Source of the DNA: Zopfochytrium polystomum
Lineage: Eukaryota; Chytridiomycota; Chytridiomycetes; Chytridiales; Chytridiaceae
Assembly (NCBI GenBank): GCA_025765615.1
Contig: JAIVFJ010000065.1
Span: 236,450 to 300,449 of the forward strand
DNA: 64,000 nucleotides
Direction: 5' to 3'
A program made the translations under genes and the position numbers. Shown piece after piece: positions 37,266 through 48,923 of the stretch; position 1 is the stretch's first letter, and every line of letters starts with the position of its first letter. The notes under the pieces were generated by a model. The model did not search any database. It was not told where the DNA came from and saw nothing but the letters and a program-made list of their open reading frames with translations.

Positions 37266-40200
37266 TCATTTCTTCTTCTTGGCTTCGTCGGCCGCCAAAT
37301 CTTGCTGAATGACGAGCTCGTAGTACAAACCGCGCTTGTCATACAGCTCCTGGTGCGTGCCCGCCTCGGCCACCCGTCCGTCCTTAAGGAAGTAAATGAC
37401 GTCTGCATGCTGGATTGACGACAGACGGTGTGCGATGGCAATAGTCGTACGTCCACGCGATGCGGCATCCAGCGCCTGCTGCACAACCTTTTCGGACTCC
37501 GCGTCCAGAGCGGAGGTGGCTTCGTCAAGAAGGAGCACCTTGGGATGCCTCACGAGCGCTCGAGCGATGGCCACACGCTGCTTCTGTCCACCCGAAAGTT
37601 GGCCGCCCTTTGCGCCAACCTTCGTCTTGTATCCGTCCGGCAGTGACATGATAAAGTCGTGAATGTTCGCCTGCCGGGCAGCGGACTCGATCTCCTCCCG
37701 TGAGGGCTTTTCAACGCACCCAAAGGTAATGTTGTCTTCCAGCGTCATGTCGAAGAGGTTAGGCTCTTGTGAAACCAGTCCCACGACGTCGCGGTACTGG
37801 CGAATGTTCAAGGATTTCACATCCTGTCCGTCAATCAAGATTTGGCCGCTCACAGGGTCGTAGAAGCGCTCGAGAAGACCGATGGTAGTCGACTTTCCGC
37901 TGCCCGAGGAGCCGACAAGAGCGACGAACTGCCCAGGCTTGACGGTGATGTTCAAGCCACGCAGTACCTTGACCGAAGGGCGGGACGGATAGACGAAGCG
38001 CACGTCGCGAAATTCAACTTCGCCCTTAACACTCTCAAGGGTAAGAGGCGAGCCTTCAGTGGAGTCTGAGTCGATGTCCGGCTTGCGCTCCAGAATTTCC
38101 AATATGCTTTCCGCAGAGGACAACGCCTTGGTGAGGTCGGGGACGAATGCGAAGATACGGCCCGCCGAAATGGAACCGAACATCACCGCCATGAACACGA
38201 CGAAAACTGAAAGAAATCGAGTTAGTGTGGGTCCGAAATGTCGTCTCCGCGGTGTCACTCACAAGTTTTGACAGTGTAACCATCGTACGCAATGAGGTGT
38301 CCACCGTACCAGAAGACAAGAGCGTTGCCGAGGAAGTTGGCGCACTGGGCGAATCCGTACAGAATGGTATTCAGCGCAGCGTTTCTATACCCATCCTTCA
38401 AGGGCTGCTCAAGGAGCTTCAAGTATCCTGCATGGACGCGTCCCTCGGTTGTGAGACTCTGAACAGTGCGAATGGCAGCGACAGACTCCGTTGCAACCTG
38501 GGCTGATCGCTCGTACGACTTCTTCGCCTTTTCATGGAAATACGTGAGGATCGACATACGGAATGCTCCGGCCGCAACAAGGACCGGCAAGACGACCATT
38601 GCTACAAGTGACAACTTCCAGCCGTAGGCAAAACCCACAGCTAGGCCTCCGAACAGTGTTGCAGAGAGTTGCAAAGCAGTACCGAGGGTTACACCGGCGG
38701 CGCCTTGAACCTTTTGCGCGTCGGATGAGAGACTCGATGTAAGCTGACCGGTGGAGTGAGCTGAGTCGTCGAAGAAAGCAATGTCTTGTCGGAGAAGCGC
38801 GGTGAAAAGCCTGTCTCGAACTCGCTCGGTGAGGTACTCGTTCGCGAAACCAAACAAGGTGTTTTGCGCGAAGTTCGTCACAAGCGCGTATGCAGCAATC
38901 ACAACAAACATCGACGACCAGAAATGAAGGTCCTTTTCCCGCTGGCCGGGTTCTTCAGCGAAGGCTTGCAGAAGCGATGAAAAGAAGATAGAGAACAGCG
39001 GAATAACCATCCCCGCAAGAAACGCTGCGAAGAGAGCAGGGATGGTGTACTTCAGCTCGGGCCTGTTCAGTTCAACCACCTGCTTGATGATGTAGCTCTG
39101 CAGCAATAAGTCATGTTAATGAAAACTTAACCAGAAAAAAAAATAATATGGACACCTACATATTTCATTTTCGATGCCGAGCGCTCCTCAAGCATTTTAA
39201 GAGACGTGACTGACGATCGGAGAGATTTCTTGTCGGATTTTGAAGTCATAAATTCATCAGCCGCGTCAACATCATCGGACGGCCCGCCAGCCTTTTGAAG
39301 CTCATCCGCCTCACTCAAGTCCTTCACAAGTGCTTCGTTTTCCTTCTGGATGAGTTGCTGTGCGTCAACCAAGCCCTTGTACATGCCGTTCAGTCGGATT
39401 AGTTCTTCGTGAGTTCCGCGCTCCACAACTTCGCCCCTAGCCATGCAGACAATGAGGTTTGCGTTTCGAATTGTGGAGAGACGGTGCGCAATAACGATGG
39501 TAGTCCTGCCTTTGGAGGCGTTGTCCAGGGCTGCCTGCACGACACGTTCTGAAGTTGTGTCCAACGCAGATGTCGCCTCGTCCAACAGGAGAACCTTGGG
39601 GTTTCGTACAACTGCGCGGGCGATGGCAATTCTCTGCTTCTGACCGCCGGAAAGAAGTAGGCCACGTTCTCCAACCTCAGTGTCGTAACCCTGCGGAAGG
39701 CGAAGAATAAAGTCATGGGCGTTGGCCATCTTGCAAGCCTGCTCGACTAATTCGAATTGCACCTCGCGGCTAGCGGTTTCATGGAGTGTTCCGGTAAGTC
39801 CTAATGCGACATTTTGGAAAACGGAACCCTCAAATAGAGTTGGCTCCTGGGAAACGTAGCCGATTTGGTGCCGTAGCCAGCTAATGTTCAGATCCGTAAT
39901 ATTGTGACCGTCGAATAGAATCTCTCCCGCTTCGGCATCGTAGAACCGTTCAAGCAGTTGGATGATCGTCGACTTTCCGGAGCCTGATTGCCCTACAAGA
40001 GCCACAGTGGTGCCAGGTTCGACGTTGAGATCCATTTTCTTCAGGATCTTCACATCCGGGCGGGACGGGTAGGTGAACTCAACCTGCTTCAGTACTATGT
40101 GTCCCTTGACTTCATCAGCCGAGAGCTTTTTCCCACCGGAGTTGAGTGCGTCAATGGGCGGAACACGATCCAGGGCGGTGAAAATCTTACTCCCAGCGCC

Positions 40201-41507
40201 GACACCGAACGCGAAGGCCTGCAGTTCAGGAGCAATTTGGCCAAGAGCGAAAGCTCCAATGAGGACAGCAAACATAACGTTGACAACGGTTCCAGCGTCG
40301 ATCGAATTTGTCTCCAGCAAAACCGAGCCGTAGTAGAAGGCAAGAGAGTATGCAAGGTAGATAACGCAAAACAGCGTCCCGAAACCGGTACCAGTAACAA
40401 TCGATTTTCTGATACCAGCCGTTCTGGCGCCTCCAAGTTCCTTCGCGTACAATCGAGTAAGCTTGTTTTGACCGTTGAACGCAGTGACGGTCCTCACTGA
40501 CGTCAGTGACTCCTCGGCGATGTTGCCTGCAACAGAGTAAAGGGCAAGTATCCTGGCCTGAAGTCGGCCAGTCAGAGTGTTCATGACGGCGACAGACCCA
40601 ACAATCAGGGGAATGACGGAGCAAAGCACTCCTGTCAGCTTTGCAGAGCGATAGAATGCAATGCAGAATGCGGCAACGAAAGTGAAAACTTGCGACGCTG
40701 CCAAGGGCACCTTCTCGGAAATGGCATCTTGAATGAGAAGAATGTCGGTGGTAATGCGGGGTGGCGACTTCTCCAGCTCCCTCCTGATCGTGCCATCCAA
40801 TGTTTTGGCGGAGTACGGCCTTCAAATACTCTTCGCGAATTCTGTGAGACAGTCTCTCGCCCGTAGACACCCATAGTGCCATGTAGAGATCTTTAAGAGA
40901 CACCAGTTGGCAAGAGTTTTTTTCGCGAATGGGCTGAGAAAAACTTACAGGTGGTAACGAAGGTGCCAAGGGCTAAGTACACAAAGTAAAGTGTGTAAGT
41001 GCTGACGTCGGAGGTGATCTTGTCCTGCCATGCTTGGAACTGCTCTGGTGTTGCTCCGGGAGGGATGGAAAAAGTATTCACGAGATTGCCAAAAAGGACA
41101 CTAATATAAAGGTGAGGACAGCTGCTGCATGAGGACACAGTTCTTACGTAGTGAACGGCATTGCCGCTCCTGCGATTGCTGACATGAGCATCCCGATGGC
41201 CATGAGAGTCCAGTCGAGAGTGGTGGCATAACGGTAGAGTTCCTGTGAAGTTCAAACACTAGGTAAGCCAGCGGTCCCGGCAGGAGCAAACTCGACAGAC
41301 TCAAGGTTGCAGACAGACCGTATATTTAATGGACCTGGGCTTCTCCTTCAAGTTTCCGGCGCCTAAAGCTTCTTCCTCAAACGAGGGTTTGCCCTCTGCC
41401 TTTTTGTCATCCGTCGCTCGATCCGAGGAGGCGGAGGAGGAGGCCTGGTTGTGCTGGACTACCTCGATGACGGTACCGCTCTCGCGATCTTCTTCGACGG
41501 CAGCCAT
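37266..41507 (-). CDS. Full-size ABCB (P-glycoprotein/MDR-type) ABC transporter
   Basis: ATP-driven exporter with TMD-NBD-TMD-NBD layout, about 1,290 residues, probably plasma membrane. Start ATG 41505-41507; exon 1 is 41319-41507, intron 41243-41318, then [20 protein letters not shown]1: Walker [11 protein letters not shown]-loop SQEPTLF, signature LLSGGQKQR, Walker [14 protein letters not shown]-loop IVIAHRLS. An acidic/Ser linker follows, ending SKMKY (about 39166). TMD2 starts [20 protein letters not shown]2: [44 protein letters not shown]. All catalytic residues are present in both halves. At 40758-40761 a run of four G (plus strand) carries one base too many: the conserved EVATRITTD is split between frames. 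This is either a sequencing error or an inactivating mutation. Confidence 0.92.
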
Positions 41508-42161
41508 GACGATCGTTGCGGGAGTGTGCGATGGACTGGGGTCGGGAGAAGAACGGGGTCTCGGTATTTATGTTTTGTTTGTTTTGCTTTTTTTTTTTTT
41601 GTTTTTTTTGCACCGAACGCTCATGAAATTCTCATGTCAGAATCTTCTGTCTCTGCATCTCCATCTGGCACCACTCACAAAGGTTGACTCTCCCTGGCTT
41701 GTCTGTCTATACCCGCCTGTCTCGCTGGGTCGATTCTGCCGAGCCGATCTCTTCCATTCGTGGATGTTTATTTGCAAATTTTTCATTTTTACCTACAAGA
41801 TTTGGCGGACATGGTTAGCGGAGGACTTCTCCTCCACAAATTTTTTTCCTTTTGCATTTTTGGTTTGGGACCTGTTCGAACAAAATGGAAATTTCAGACA
41901 TTCCTGTAAATAAAGAAAAAGTCCGGAAGGGATGGCTGCCCCGTCTTTCCGGGCACAAGTGCATGTCGCCTCGCGAACGAGATTCGACCGTCTGGTGGCC
42001 GTGGGAGGACGGGGGGTGGGCGGGGTGGGCAGGCTCGGATGGATGGAGGGTATGAATGTGGAACGTGGAAACCTTCTCGCCGCCTCGCCGTTTGGGCGGG
42101 TGATTCCTGAGAGGAAGGAGATCAATTCTTGTGGCCAGGAGGGGTGACAAGTCTTGACAAA
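41508..42161. promoter_or_regulatory. Divergent intergenic region, ABCB / FNBP4-like
   Basis: About 650 bp between start codons, with a T-rich tract (41587-41610). No gene is supported; overlapping frames on both strands lack recognisable features. Confidence 0.4.
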
Positions 42162-44008
42162 ATGCGAGGAGGGCGGCGCCATATGCTCGCAATTGCGAAG
42201 CCGCTCTCTCGAGCATCTGTCTCAACGACCGTTACTGCACCAGTATCTTCTACATCGACCCATTTACCTTCCACTCCAGGCTCCGAAGCCGCCACAATCC
42301 CGTGTCTTGGCGATAGAGCAACGAATGTCCTTGGTATTGGTTACAGGGACTCGGACACAGAATCCGAGGACGGCGAGATTGGCGGCGGGCCGTCTGACTC
42401 TTCTAACGGAGGAATAAAACCCTCCGATCAAGGTGAGGAAAGGAGTGGAGATGAAGCGGCGGCGAGGGGGATCGCCACGTCGCGAGACCTTATCGTTCCG
42501 CGCGGAAACCCAAATCCAATGTGCCTGCCAATGTGAGATCGTTGTGGATCGCGGCAACCATCCCAGCCTGTGCACCCGGGCTCCGTCGTACGTTACATCT
42601 CGAGCGCAGAAGCTCGAGCGTCGGAAGACTGTTATGTAGTCTTTGTGATGCGCTGCTGCGATGCTCATATTCGTTTGGAACAACTCCGACAGCCGATGAT
42701 CAAGGCGTTGACGCCGAGTTTGAGGCGTTCCTCACCCAAATCAAGTCAGTGGAAGCCGTTACCAGCACCATCGCAGTTCCGGCACCTCCTCCACCGCCCC
42801 CTGAGGCGAGCCCTCCTCCGCAGCCCCCCTCCACCTCCGGAGATGCCACCACGAATTATCGTCGTCCGCGACCTGGTCGCTTCATTTTCAGCGCCTTTCT
42901 CCCTTCCGCCTGCTCCAGCGCTTCCTACCCAAAATCATCCCATGCACGCCCGCTTTACCAGCCTCCGAGCGCGCCTGGTTCAATTACCGGAGTATATTCC
43001 TTCCGACGGGGACTTTGCTCTGATCATTCCCGGGCTGCGGCATCGTGCGATTGAGGCAGAGTTGCGTCAGGACGACTTTAAGAATGGAATTATTGGCGTG
43101 GACAAAGCCGAAGCCTTTTTGGTTGCATGGGAACGGCGGTTGGAGAGAGTGGAGGAAGAGTTGGGACGAGATCTGACCGTTCCGGACAGTGGAGCGCAAG
43201 AGACCTGGAGAATTATTTGGCATCTCGGCACCGAATGCTATTGCTTTGAGGAAGTAACCACGGTATGTAGCATTCCATGGGGCTTTTTTTTCCTTTTCAC
43301 AACAACTCGAATGAGCTGAGGTCACTCCTTGCCGAGGGCGGAGAACACGAATGGTTTGCTTTCCTTTCTTACCACACTTTACGGCGAACCGTAATTGGGC
43401 GTAATTTTTAACACAATTTTCTGCAGGGAAGGACTTCATTCCAGTGGCCTCCAGAAGCGATTCCACAACCATCAACAATTCCAGCGCCCAACTCTTCGAC
43501 AGAGGTTTCAGGGACGATCGATTCAAACCTGTCGACGCCGTTCCCCTCGTTTTCATCTTTCAATGAGAACCTTCTCCCCGTGGAGGATGCATCTTCTGCA
43601 GGCGAGAGCAAAGGCATGAAGCGAAAAGCAGACGAGCTGTTTGTTGAGCCGTCGAATTCGAAGGTTGCCGCTCCAGTAGCAATAAGACCTGAAGTGCTGA
43701 GTTTACCAAAAAAGTCCAAGAAACTGGTCTGCATATTTCGTCATTCTGAACCCTGAGCTAACCAGCTTCTCCAGGAGAGTCTTCTCAACAAGTGGAAAGC
43801 TGTCTCGGAGGAGCTGGCAGAGGATTCGTCGGAAGAAGATGAGGAGTACCGCAAAGAAAAGCAACTTTATAACTGGGCCAGGGTTCAGGCAAGCGAGTAA
43901 GGAACAGTCTCAGCGTTACTGTAGTTTAATCAACTCCTGATGCCCAACCTTTCGATTAGGGACACGGAAAACCCAAACTTTGCCCCGGTTGCGAAAAAAA
44001 ATGTGTAG
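42162..44008 (+). CDS. WW-domain, FNBP4-like protein
   Basis: Probable nuclear proline-rich/WW adaptor. Start ATG 42162 (MRGGRRHMLAIAK) is followed by a Ser/Thr-rich acidic region, an intron beginning after SDQG near 42433, then VDAEFEAFLTQI and a poly-Pro stretch (APPPPPPEASPPPQPP). A WW-like motif spans an intron (about 43261-43426): TWRIIWHLGTECYCFEEVTT joined to GRTSFQWPPEAIP. The second conserved Trp is present, the central aromatics are Y/F. The C-terminus (KRKADELF, LLNKWKAVSEELAED, WARVQASEDTENPNFAPV) resembles the conserved tail of formin-binding protein 4. The last intron is closed by a GA/G junction before DTENPNF. The 42433-43000 region has at least one unresolved junction. Assignment is by motif order, not a search. 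Confidence 0.6.
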
Positions 44009-44104
44009 AATCATTTAAAAACATGTTTTTTGCCATACACAACGTCTTCACGACCACGAAAGAGGAAGCTGAGCAGCGCATGAAATGAAATGATTTGCCG
44101 AGAA

Positions 44105-44936
44105 CTAGTACTCCCGCCGGTCCGAAAACGTCTTGAACGACTCCACCACTGGCTTTCCGGCGGCTTTCCATGCGCCATAGCCCCCGCGGAGAGACTTGAC
44201 GTTCTTGTAGCCCATCTTCTGAAGTGAGTCCGCTGCCAAGATGGACCGAACGCCGCCCGCACAGTACACAATAATCTCGTCGTGCGTGTCAGGAACCAGC
44301 GATTCCTGGAAAATAGCGTAAGAAATCATGGTCAAAACAAAGTAATAGAGTTTGAGCTCACAATGTCGCGTTCGAGGCATCCACGCCCGGTGTAGAAAGC
44401 ATCGGGAATATACCCTTGGTTCCATTCACTGGTTTCACTGTTCGCGTATTCAGAATTGCGCCAAGGTAAGGCCCGAAAATGACAACCATCAAAACTTTAC
44501 CGGACATCGAAAACATGGAACGTTTCCGCCTTACTCTCGCGATTCTTAGCCATCAAAGAATCGAGTTCATTCACGTCAAGCTCCTTGACGCTTGGTCGCA
44601 CCGATTCCACGTAGTGGCGGAAGAGGGAGGCAGCCCGGGTGGTCTGCGGATGCAGAGGGACAATCGAATTAGGTGGCATGCAAGTTTTAAATTGAATCGC
44701 GACAATCGCATCAGGATCCTCACTCGCAAGAAGGCGCTCGGGTTGTGGAGAACCACAAGGGTCGGGCAACGCGAAAATGATTTCGAGGTACTCACCTGCG
44801 AAAACGATCTGCACGTGAAGTCGGGATCCAGCCGAGCGATGGCGGACGCGATGGGAGCTACGCCAACGGAGGCGGGAGCGGCAGCGAGGCGCGCAGCGGC
44901 GAGGCGACGACAGATGACCGCAGAACGGGCAAACAT
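44105..44936 (-). CDS. Rhodanese-like sulfurtransferase, probably mitochondrial
   Basis: Single-domain rhodanese (sulfur carrier/thiosulfate sulfurtransferase fold). Start at 44936: the first about 35 residues (MFARSAVICRRLAAARLAAA) are Arg/Ala-rich without acidic residues, a typical mitochondrial presequence. Exons then give VKELDVNELDSLM, FHVFDVR, RNSEYANSETSEWNQGYIPD and the active-site loop IIVYCAGGVRS, with Cys as the catalytic residue. LRGGYGAWKAAGKPV completes the CDC25-like C-terminal helix; the protein ends DRREY. The loop has six residues (CAGGVR), as in sulfurtransferases. Splice sites were judged by eye; the intron after ERDI removes the 44309-44362 region. It shares a 149-bp promoter with DRG2. 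Confidence 0.88.
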
Positions 44937-45085
44937 GACGATGTGAAGGTACAGCGATGAGAAGCGTTCCTTTTTTCCTTTTTTTTCCTGTCTTGTGTTT
45001 TTCTCGAGCTGAGCGACCACGACGAGCCGCAGACGAGACCTCCCTCCAAGTAGATTCAGCGAAATAGGAAGATCGCACCGGCAAG
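44937..45085. promoter_or_regulatory. Compact divergent promoter, rhodanese / DRG2
   Basis: Only 149 bp separate the two start codons, so both promoters and both 5' UTRs share it. It contains T-rich runs (44970-45005) and no clear TATA box. Co-regulation is possible but not shown. Confidence 0.55.
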
Positions 45086-47102
45086 ATGGGGATCCTAGAG
45101 AAGATCGGTGAGCTTCGCAAGGATGGTTTTGAGCGATTTGGTGTCTGGGCTCGACGGCTGGTCCCATCCGGTTGGGATTCCAGCCAGCTTTCAACAAGAT
45201 GAACTGGGGTGTTGAGTAAGACTTTGAATGCCCTCACCTCGAACGCTCCACCGCCGATCGACCGAGTTGGATAGCAGGTGCAGGGAAGGCCGGGAGCTTT
45301 CGCCTTTTTATTCTCTTCGGTCGCGTGCCCGACTTTTTGGTGGCGGGCGCATGCGATTCACAAAAACGAGTCAGCTTGAGTGCTTCTTACTCAATTTCGC
45401 GCTGGACCATGTGACCCCTGCCCCTCCCGATGGGAGTTTCTTCTACCTTCAAAGTCCGACCCGACACGAACTGACATGGATTCATTCTTTCGCGGCTTAA
45501 GCCGACATTGAGACCGAAATGGCCAGGGTAGGCTTCAAAATTACTCTCGCTCTATCGAAGCACTGACTTGATAACTCGCGGAATGCATTGGAATACGAAA
45601 TTAGACCCAGAAAAACAAGGCCACGGAATATCATCTGGGTCTGCTGAAAGCAAAGCTGGCGAAGTACCGTGCTATGCTGCTGGAACCCCAAGGAAAAGGT
45701 GGAGCAAAAGGACCTGGTTTCGATGTCGTTCGTTCCGGAGACGCGAGAGTGGCGTTGATAGGGTCAGCAAGCCCACTCTGCATTGCTCTTTCCACTGAAA
45801 CCCTCCAGACTGAACCATCCAAATTCTTGTTCCCCTTAGATTTCCGTCGGTTGGAAAGAGTACGTTTTTGAGCAAAATGACGGGGACAAAGTCTGAAGGT
45901 AACCCATCTCCTCCAATTTTGAATCAGTGATTTTTCCAGTCGACCACTGACACTAGCACCTCTCAAGTTGCGGCCTACGAATTCACGACTCTCACGTGTA
46001 TTCCCGGAAAAATTCATTACAATGGAGCCGATATCCAGCTACTGGATCTTCCCGGGATTATCGAAGGTGCTGCACAAGGAAAGGGTCGCGGAAGGCAGGT
46101 CATTGCAGTCGCGAAAACAGCCGACCTCATTTTGATGATGCTGGATGCGACTAAAGGACCGAGGCAAAGGGAGCTGCTGGAAATTGAATTGGAAGCTGGT
46201 AGGGATTGCTTGGTACCAGGTTTGGACGTTGAGCTTGCACTAACGGCTGGTTCAGTGGGAATTCGAATTAACCGCCAAAAGCCGAACATCTACTTCAAAG
46301 TGAAGAAAGGCGGTGGCATTTCTTTCAACGCCACCTGCAAACTGACTCACCTGAGCGAGCGAATGGTCTACCAGGTGACAACGCTTTGTCTGAGGGAGTT
46401 GAATGTCCTGATAGCGACTTGTTCTCTGGTAGATTCTCCACAGTTACAAAATCCACAACGCCGAAGTCCTGGTACGCGAGGATCACACCGTTGACGAGTT
46501 TATCGACGTAGTCTTGGGCAACCGGAAATACATTCGCTGCGTTTACTGCTACAACAAGATTGACCAGATTTCGTTGGAAGAGGTGGACAGCCTTGCCCGC
46601 CAGGTAGGATTTGTTCACCTCTTTGACCAATATGTTGCTTTCACTTCCTTTTTTCTGTACTAACTCCAGCGCTAATGCATTGAACGTTTCAGCCCTACAC
46701 TGTTGTTGTCTCATGTGAGGCAGACCTGAATCTTGATTACCTCGTCGAGTACCTCTGGAAGAGCCTTGCGCTGATTCGGGCTTACACGAAGAAAAAGGGC
46801 CAATATCCTGATTTCGAAGGGGGCCTTGTCCTGAGGGCGGGTTCAACCGTCCAGGATGTTTGTCTGCACATTCACAGGTCCCTGGTGAACGATTTCAACG
46901 TGAGCATTTTTGGTGCTTGGCGAGTGCCCGCGAGCGCACTTTTATGGGTTTTTGCTAATTTGCCTAATCTTCTTTTGTTTGTTTCGCTTGCTCGCAGTAC
47001 GCGTTGTTGTGGGGCAAATCTGCAAAGCACAGTCCTCAACGGGTTGGATTGACCCATGTTATTGAGGACGAGGACGTCGTTCAAATCGTGAAGAAAAGAT
47101 GA
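45086..47102 (+). CDS. DRG2: Developmentally regulated GTP-binding protein 2 (DRG2/Rbg2)
   Basis: Translation-associated TRAFAC/OBG GTPase, partner of an RWD-domain Dfrp2/Gir2 protein on stalled ribosomes. Nine exons. MGILEKI joins ADIETEMAR after a 394-bp first intron (45108-45501), then [21 protein letters not shown]1 [10 protein letters not shown]2 [12 protein letters not shown]3 [17 protein letters not shown]4 NKID and G5-like SCEA are all present. The KKGGGISFN and [10 protein letters not shown] segments match DRG2 rather than DRG1. The TGS domain (about the last 75 residues) ends [20 protein letters not shown]. Stop TGA 47100-47102. All eight introns keep frame in my reading; the first is several times longer than any other intron I measured. 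Confidence 0.95.
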
Positions 47103-47523
47103 TGCGAAGACAACGGTTGAAACCGTGGGAGATCGATATTGTGGAAATACAAATCAAAAAGGACAAAAAAAAGAAAAAGGTGAACCGCACGACACCCACC
47201 TAAAAAGAAAAGAAAGGAAGAAAAAGAAAAAATAAAGAAAAAGAATGAGTTAACAATATTATGAGCTAGTTACCAGTAATGGATGGAATGGTGCTTTCTC
47301 CGAGGACACATCACTCAACACCCCTCTGAAGGGGATTTTTCGTTTCTCTATGTATAAAACATTGAAGGATGCTGTACATGTCAACGGCAGCCATTACATA
47401 ACAGTCCCACATGGTTCCTGAGGTTGGTGACCTCAGGATTGCATGCCACTTTGAACCACGGCTGCCATTTGTTGGTGCTTGACCACGCCTTCGTTGTTTA
47501 CAAGGATTGACAAATGTGGTGGT
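47103..47523. other. Intergenic, no gene seen
   Basis: A-rich 3' flank of DRG2 (47160-47250) followed by unremarkable sequence up to the copia integrase remnant. Confidence 0.5.
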
Positions 47524-48062
47524 TTAATTTCGTCTTTTGTTTCCCACGCGTATGTACTTTCTCCCACACATGAACTCCAGGTAGTACCTGATGCTGTCAG
47601 GTGCACGCAAGTCGGTGCATAGTATGCACCGATATCCCTTTAAACACTTCAAAAGGCGTCTTGCCCAAAACTTTTGAATTGTGCAATTCCGTTTATAGAC
47701 TGCATACTTCACTGCAAACTGATACATATTTGATGGCAGACAGGCTTCCAACAAGAGTGTGGTGCCATATCCTTGATTATCCCAACTGTTCATTCAGACA
47801 AACCGTTGAATTCTTTGATATACGCCAGAATATATTCGACACGTATCTGTGGGTGTTTTGTCCAGGAAATTAGTGGTCACTAGCCCCCTGTTGCCTCGAA
47901 CTCAATCAACTTGGAGCCTACTTCATTCTCCCACACCTCAATTTGGCTCTGAATTTCATCATCAGCGTCCTTCTTGTGACCAAGAAAGTCACAGCCAAGA
48001 ACTGGCTGTGCTCCTCCCCACTCAACTGGCAGTATACGTCGTTTCTTCACCCCCTCAAACAT
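47524..48062 (-). pseudogene. Ty1/copia integrase remnant
   Basis: The minus-strand peptide EACLPSNMYQFAVKYAVYKR followed by NCTIQKFWAR and a Phe/Lys-Gly segment resembles the copia integrase block in which the element's ORFs read 'leWseAv-tA-Y--NR-p------TP-E---G'. Upstream on the same strand VLGCDFLGHKKDADDEIQSQ to WENEVGSKLIEFEATGG resembles the preceding core region. Stops and frame changes break it, and the catalytic DDE residues are not all recognisable. It fits, on the same strand, with the pre-integrase piece at 48700-48923. Confidence 0.6.
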
Positions 48063-48354
48063 AACGGCACTAAATCCGTGTGGACCCTCCCTAGCAACCT
48101 ACGAGCCAGAGACTGCGTTGACTGAAAAGGTTGACGGCTTATTTTCGTTTATCGCAAAGTATATGAGATATCTGCACCAGCAACTTAATTCTGCACTTTC
48201 TGCAGAAGATTCACATTTGCACATTCCTTCAAATGACCCTTCAACCACATCTATCGGATAATGTCTCTACCTGCATGACCCAATCTCCAGTGGAACAATT
48301 CCTGGAAATGCAACTGGGCACAAAAGAAGTAGCTCCCTTCCTGCTGGGATACTG

Positions 48355-48540
48355 GCAAGCGTCAAAATTAGATTGGCGGACGACACTGTGACAGGATTGG
48401 TAGAGGACGGTACACACGTTACATTAAGAATGTGCTGTATGTTCCATTGTTCTCTAATACGCTGGTGGGAATCAAGCAATTGGCAAAAGAGTTCAACGAT
48501 GGGTTTATCATCAATAAGTTTGGCATTGTCAGACTATGAT
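48355..48540 (+). pseudogene. Copia gag-pre-integrase fragment, copy 1
   Basis: The plus-strand frame gives IRLADDTVTGLVEDGTHV, then after a one-base frame change NVLYVPLFSNTLVGIKQLA and FNDGFIINKFGI. This is the hydrophobic block (VLYVP-l--NLlSv-qL) that precedes copia integrase. It is nearly the same sequence as copy 2 at 48700-48923, in the opposite orientation. Confidence 0.75.
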
Positions 48541-48642
48541 CAGCATCATGCGATTCCCTGCTTGGCAATGGACGAAGTTGACCAGCTCTTCCGAGGCCCA
48601 AGTGCAACCACCACAAGGGGTGCGCCCTTCCCTCACTACTCC

Positions 48643-48691
48643 TGGTGTATCAGTTTGTCTTAGATGCACTCTAAGACAAACTGATACACCA
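48643..48691. repeat. Perfect 22-bp inverted repeat (hairpin) between copia fragments
   Basis: TGGTGTATCAGTTTGTCTTA plus GA (48643-48664) is repeated exactly as its reverse complement at 48670-48691, with a 5-nt spacer TGCAC. It sits at the centre of two oppositely oriented copia fragments (48355-48540 and 48700-48923). Confidence 0.97.
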
Positions 48692-48699
48692 GATCTTCC

Positions 48700-48923
48700 C
48701 AAACGGATATCATGGCACACTCACCGTCCTTAAGCATTACTGCAATGCCAAACTTATTGATGATACACTCATCGTCGAACTCTTTTGCCAATTGCTTGAT
48801 TCCCACCAGCGTATTAGAGAACAATGGAACATACAGCACATTCATAATGTAACCACAAGGCCTCCCCTTGCGCTGATTCCGCATGACAAGCAATGGAATG
48901 CTTACCTTGTTCCCATTGGACAA
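48700..48923 (-). pseudogene. Copia gag-pre-integrase fragment, copy 2 (inverted)
   Basis: The minus-strand frame reads VSIPLLVMRNQRKGRPCG, IMNVLYVPLFSNTLVGIKQL and FDDECIINKFGIAVMLKDG, the same copia pre-integrase block as copy 1. Only this piece is open. The two copies flank a perfect hairpin. Confidence 0.75.
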
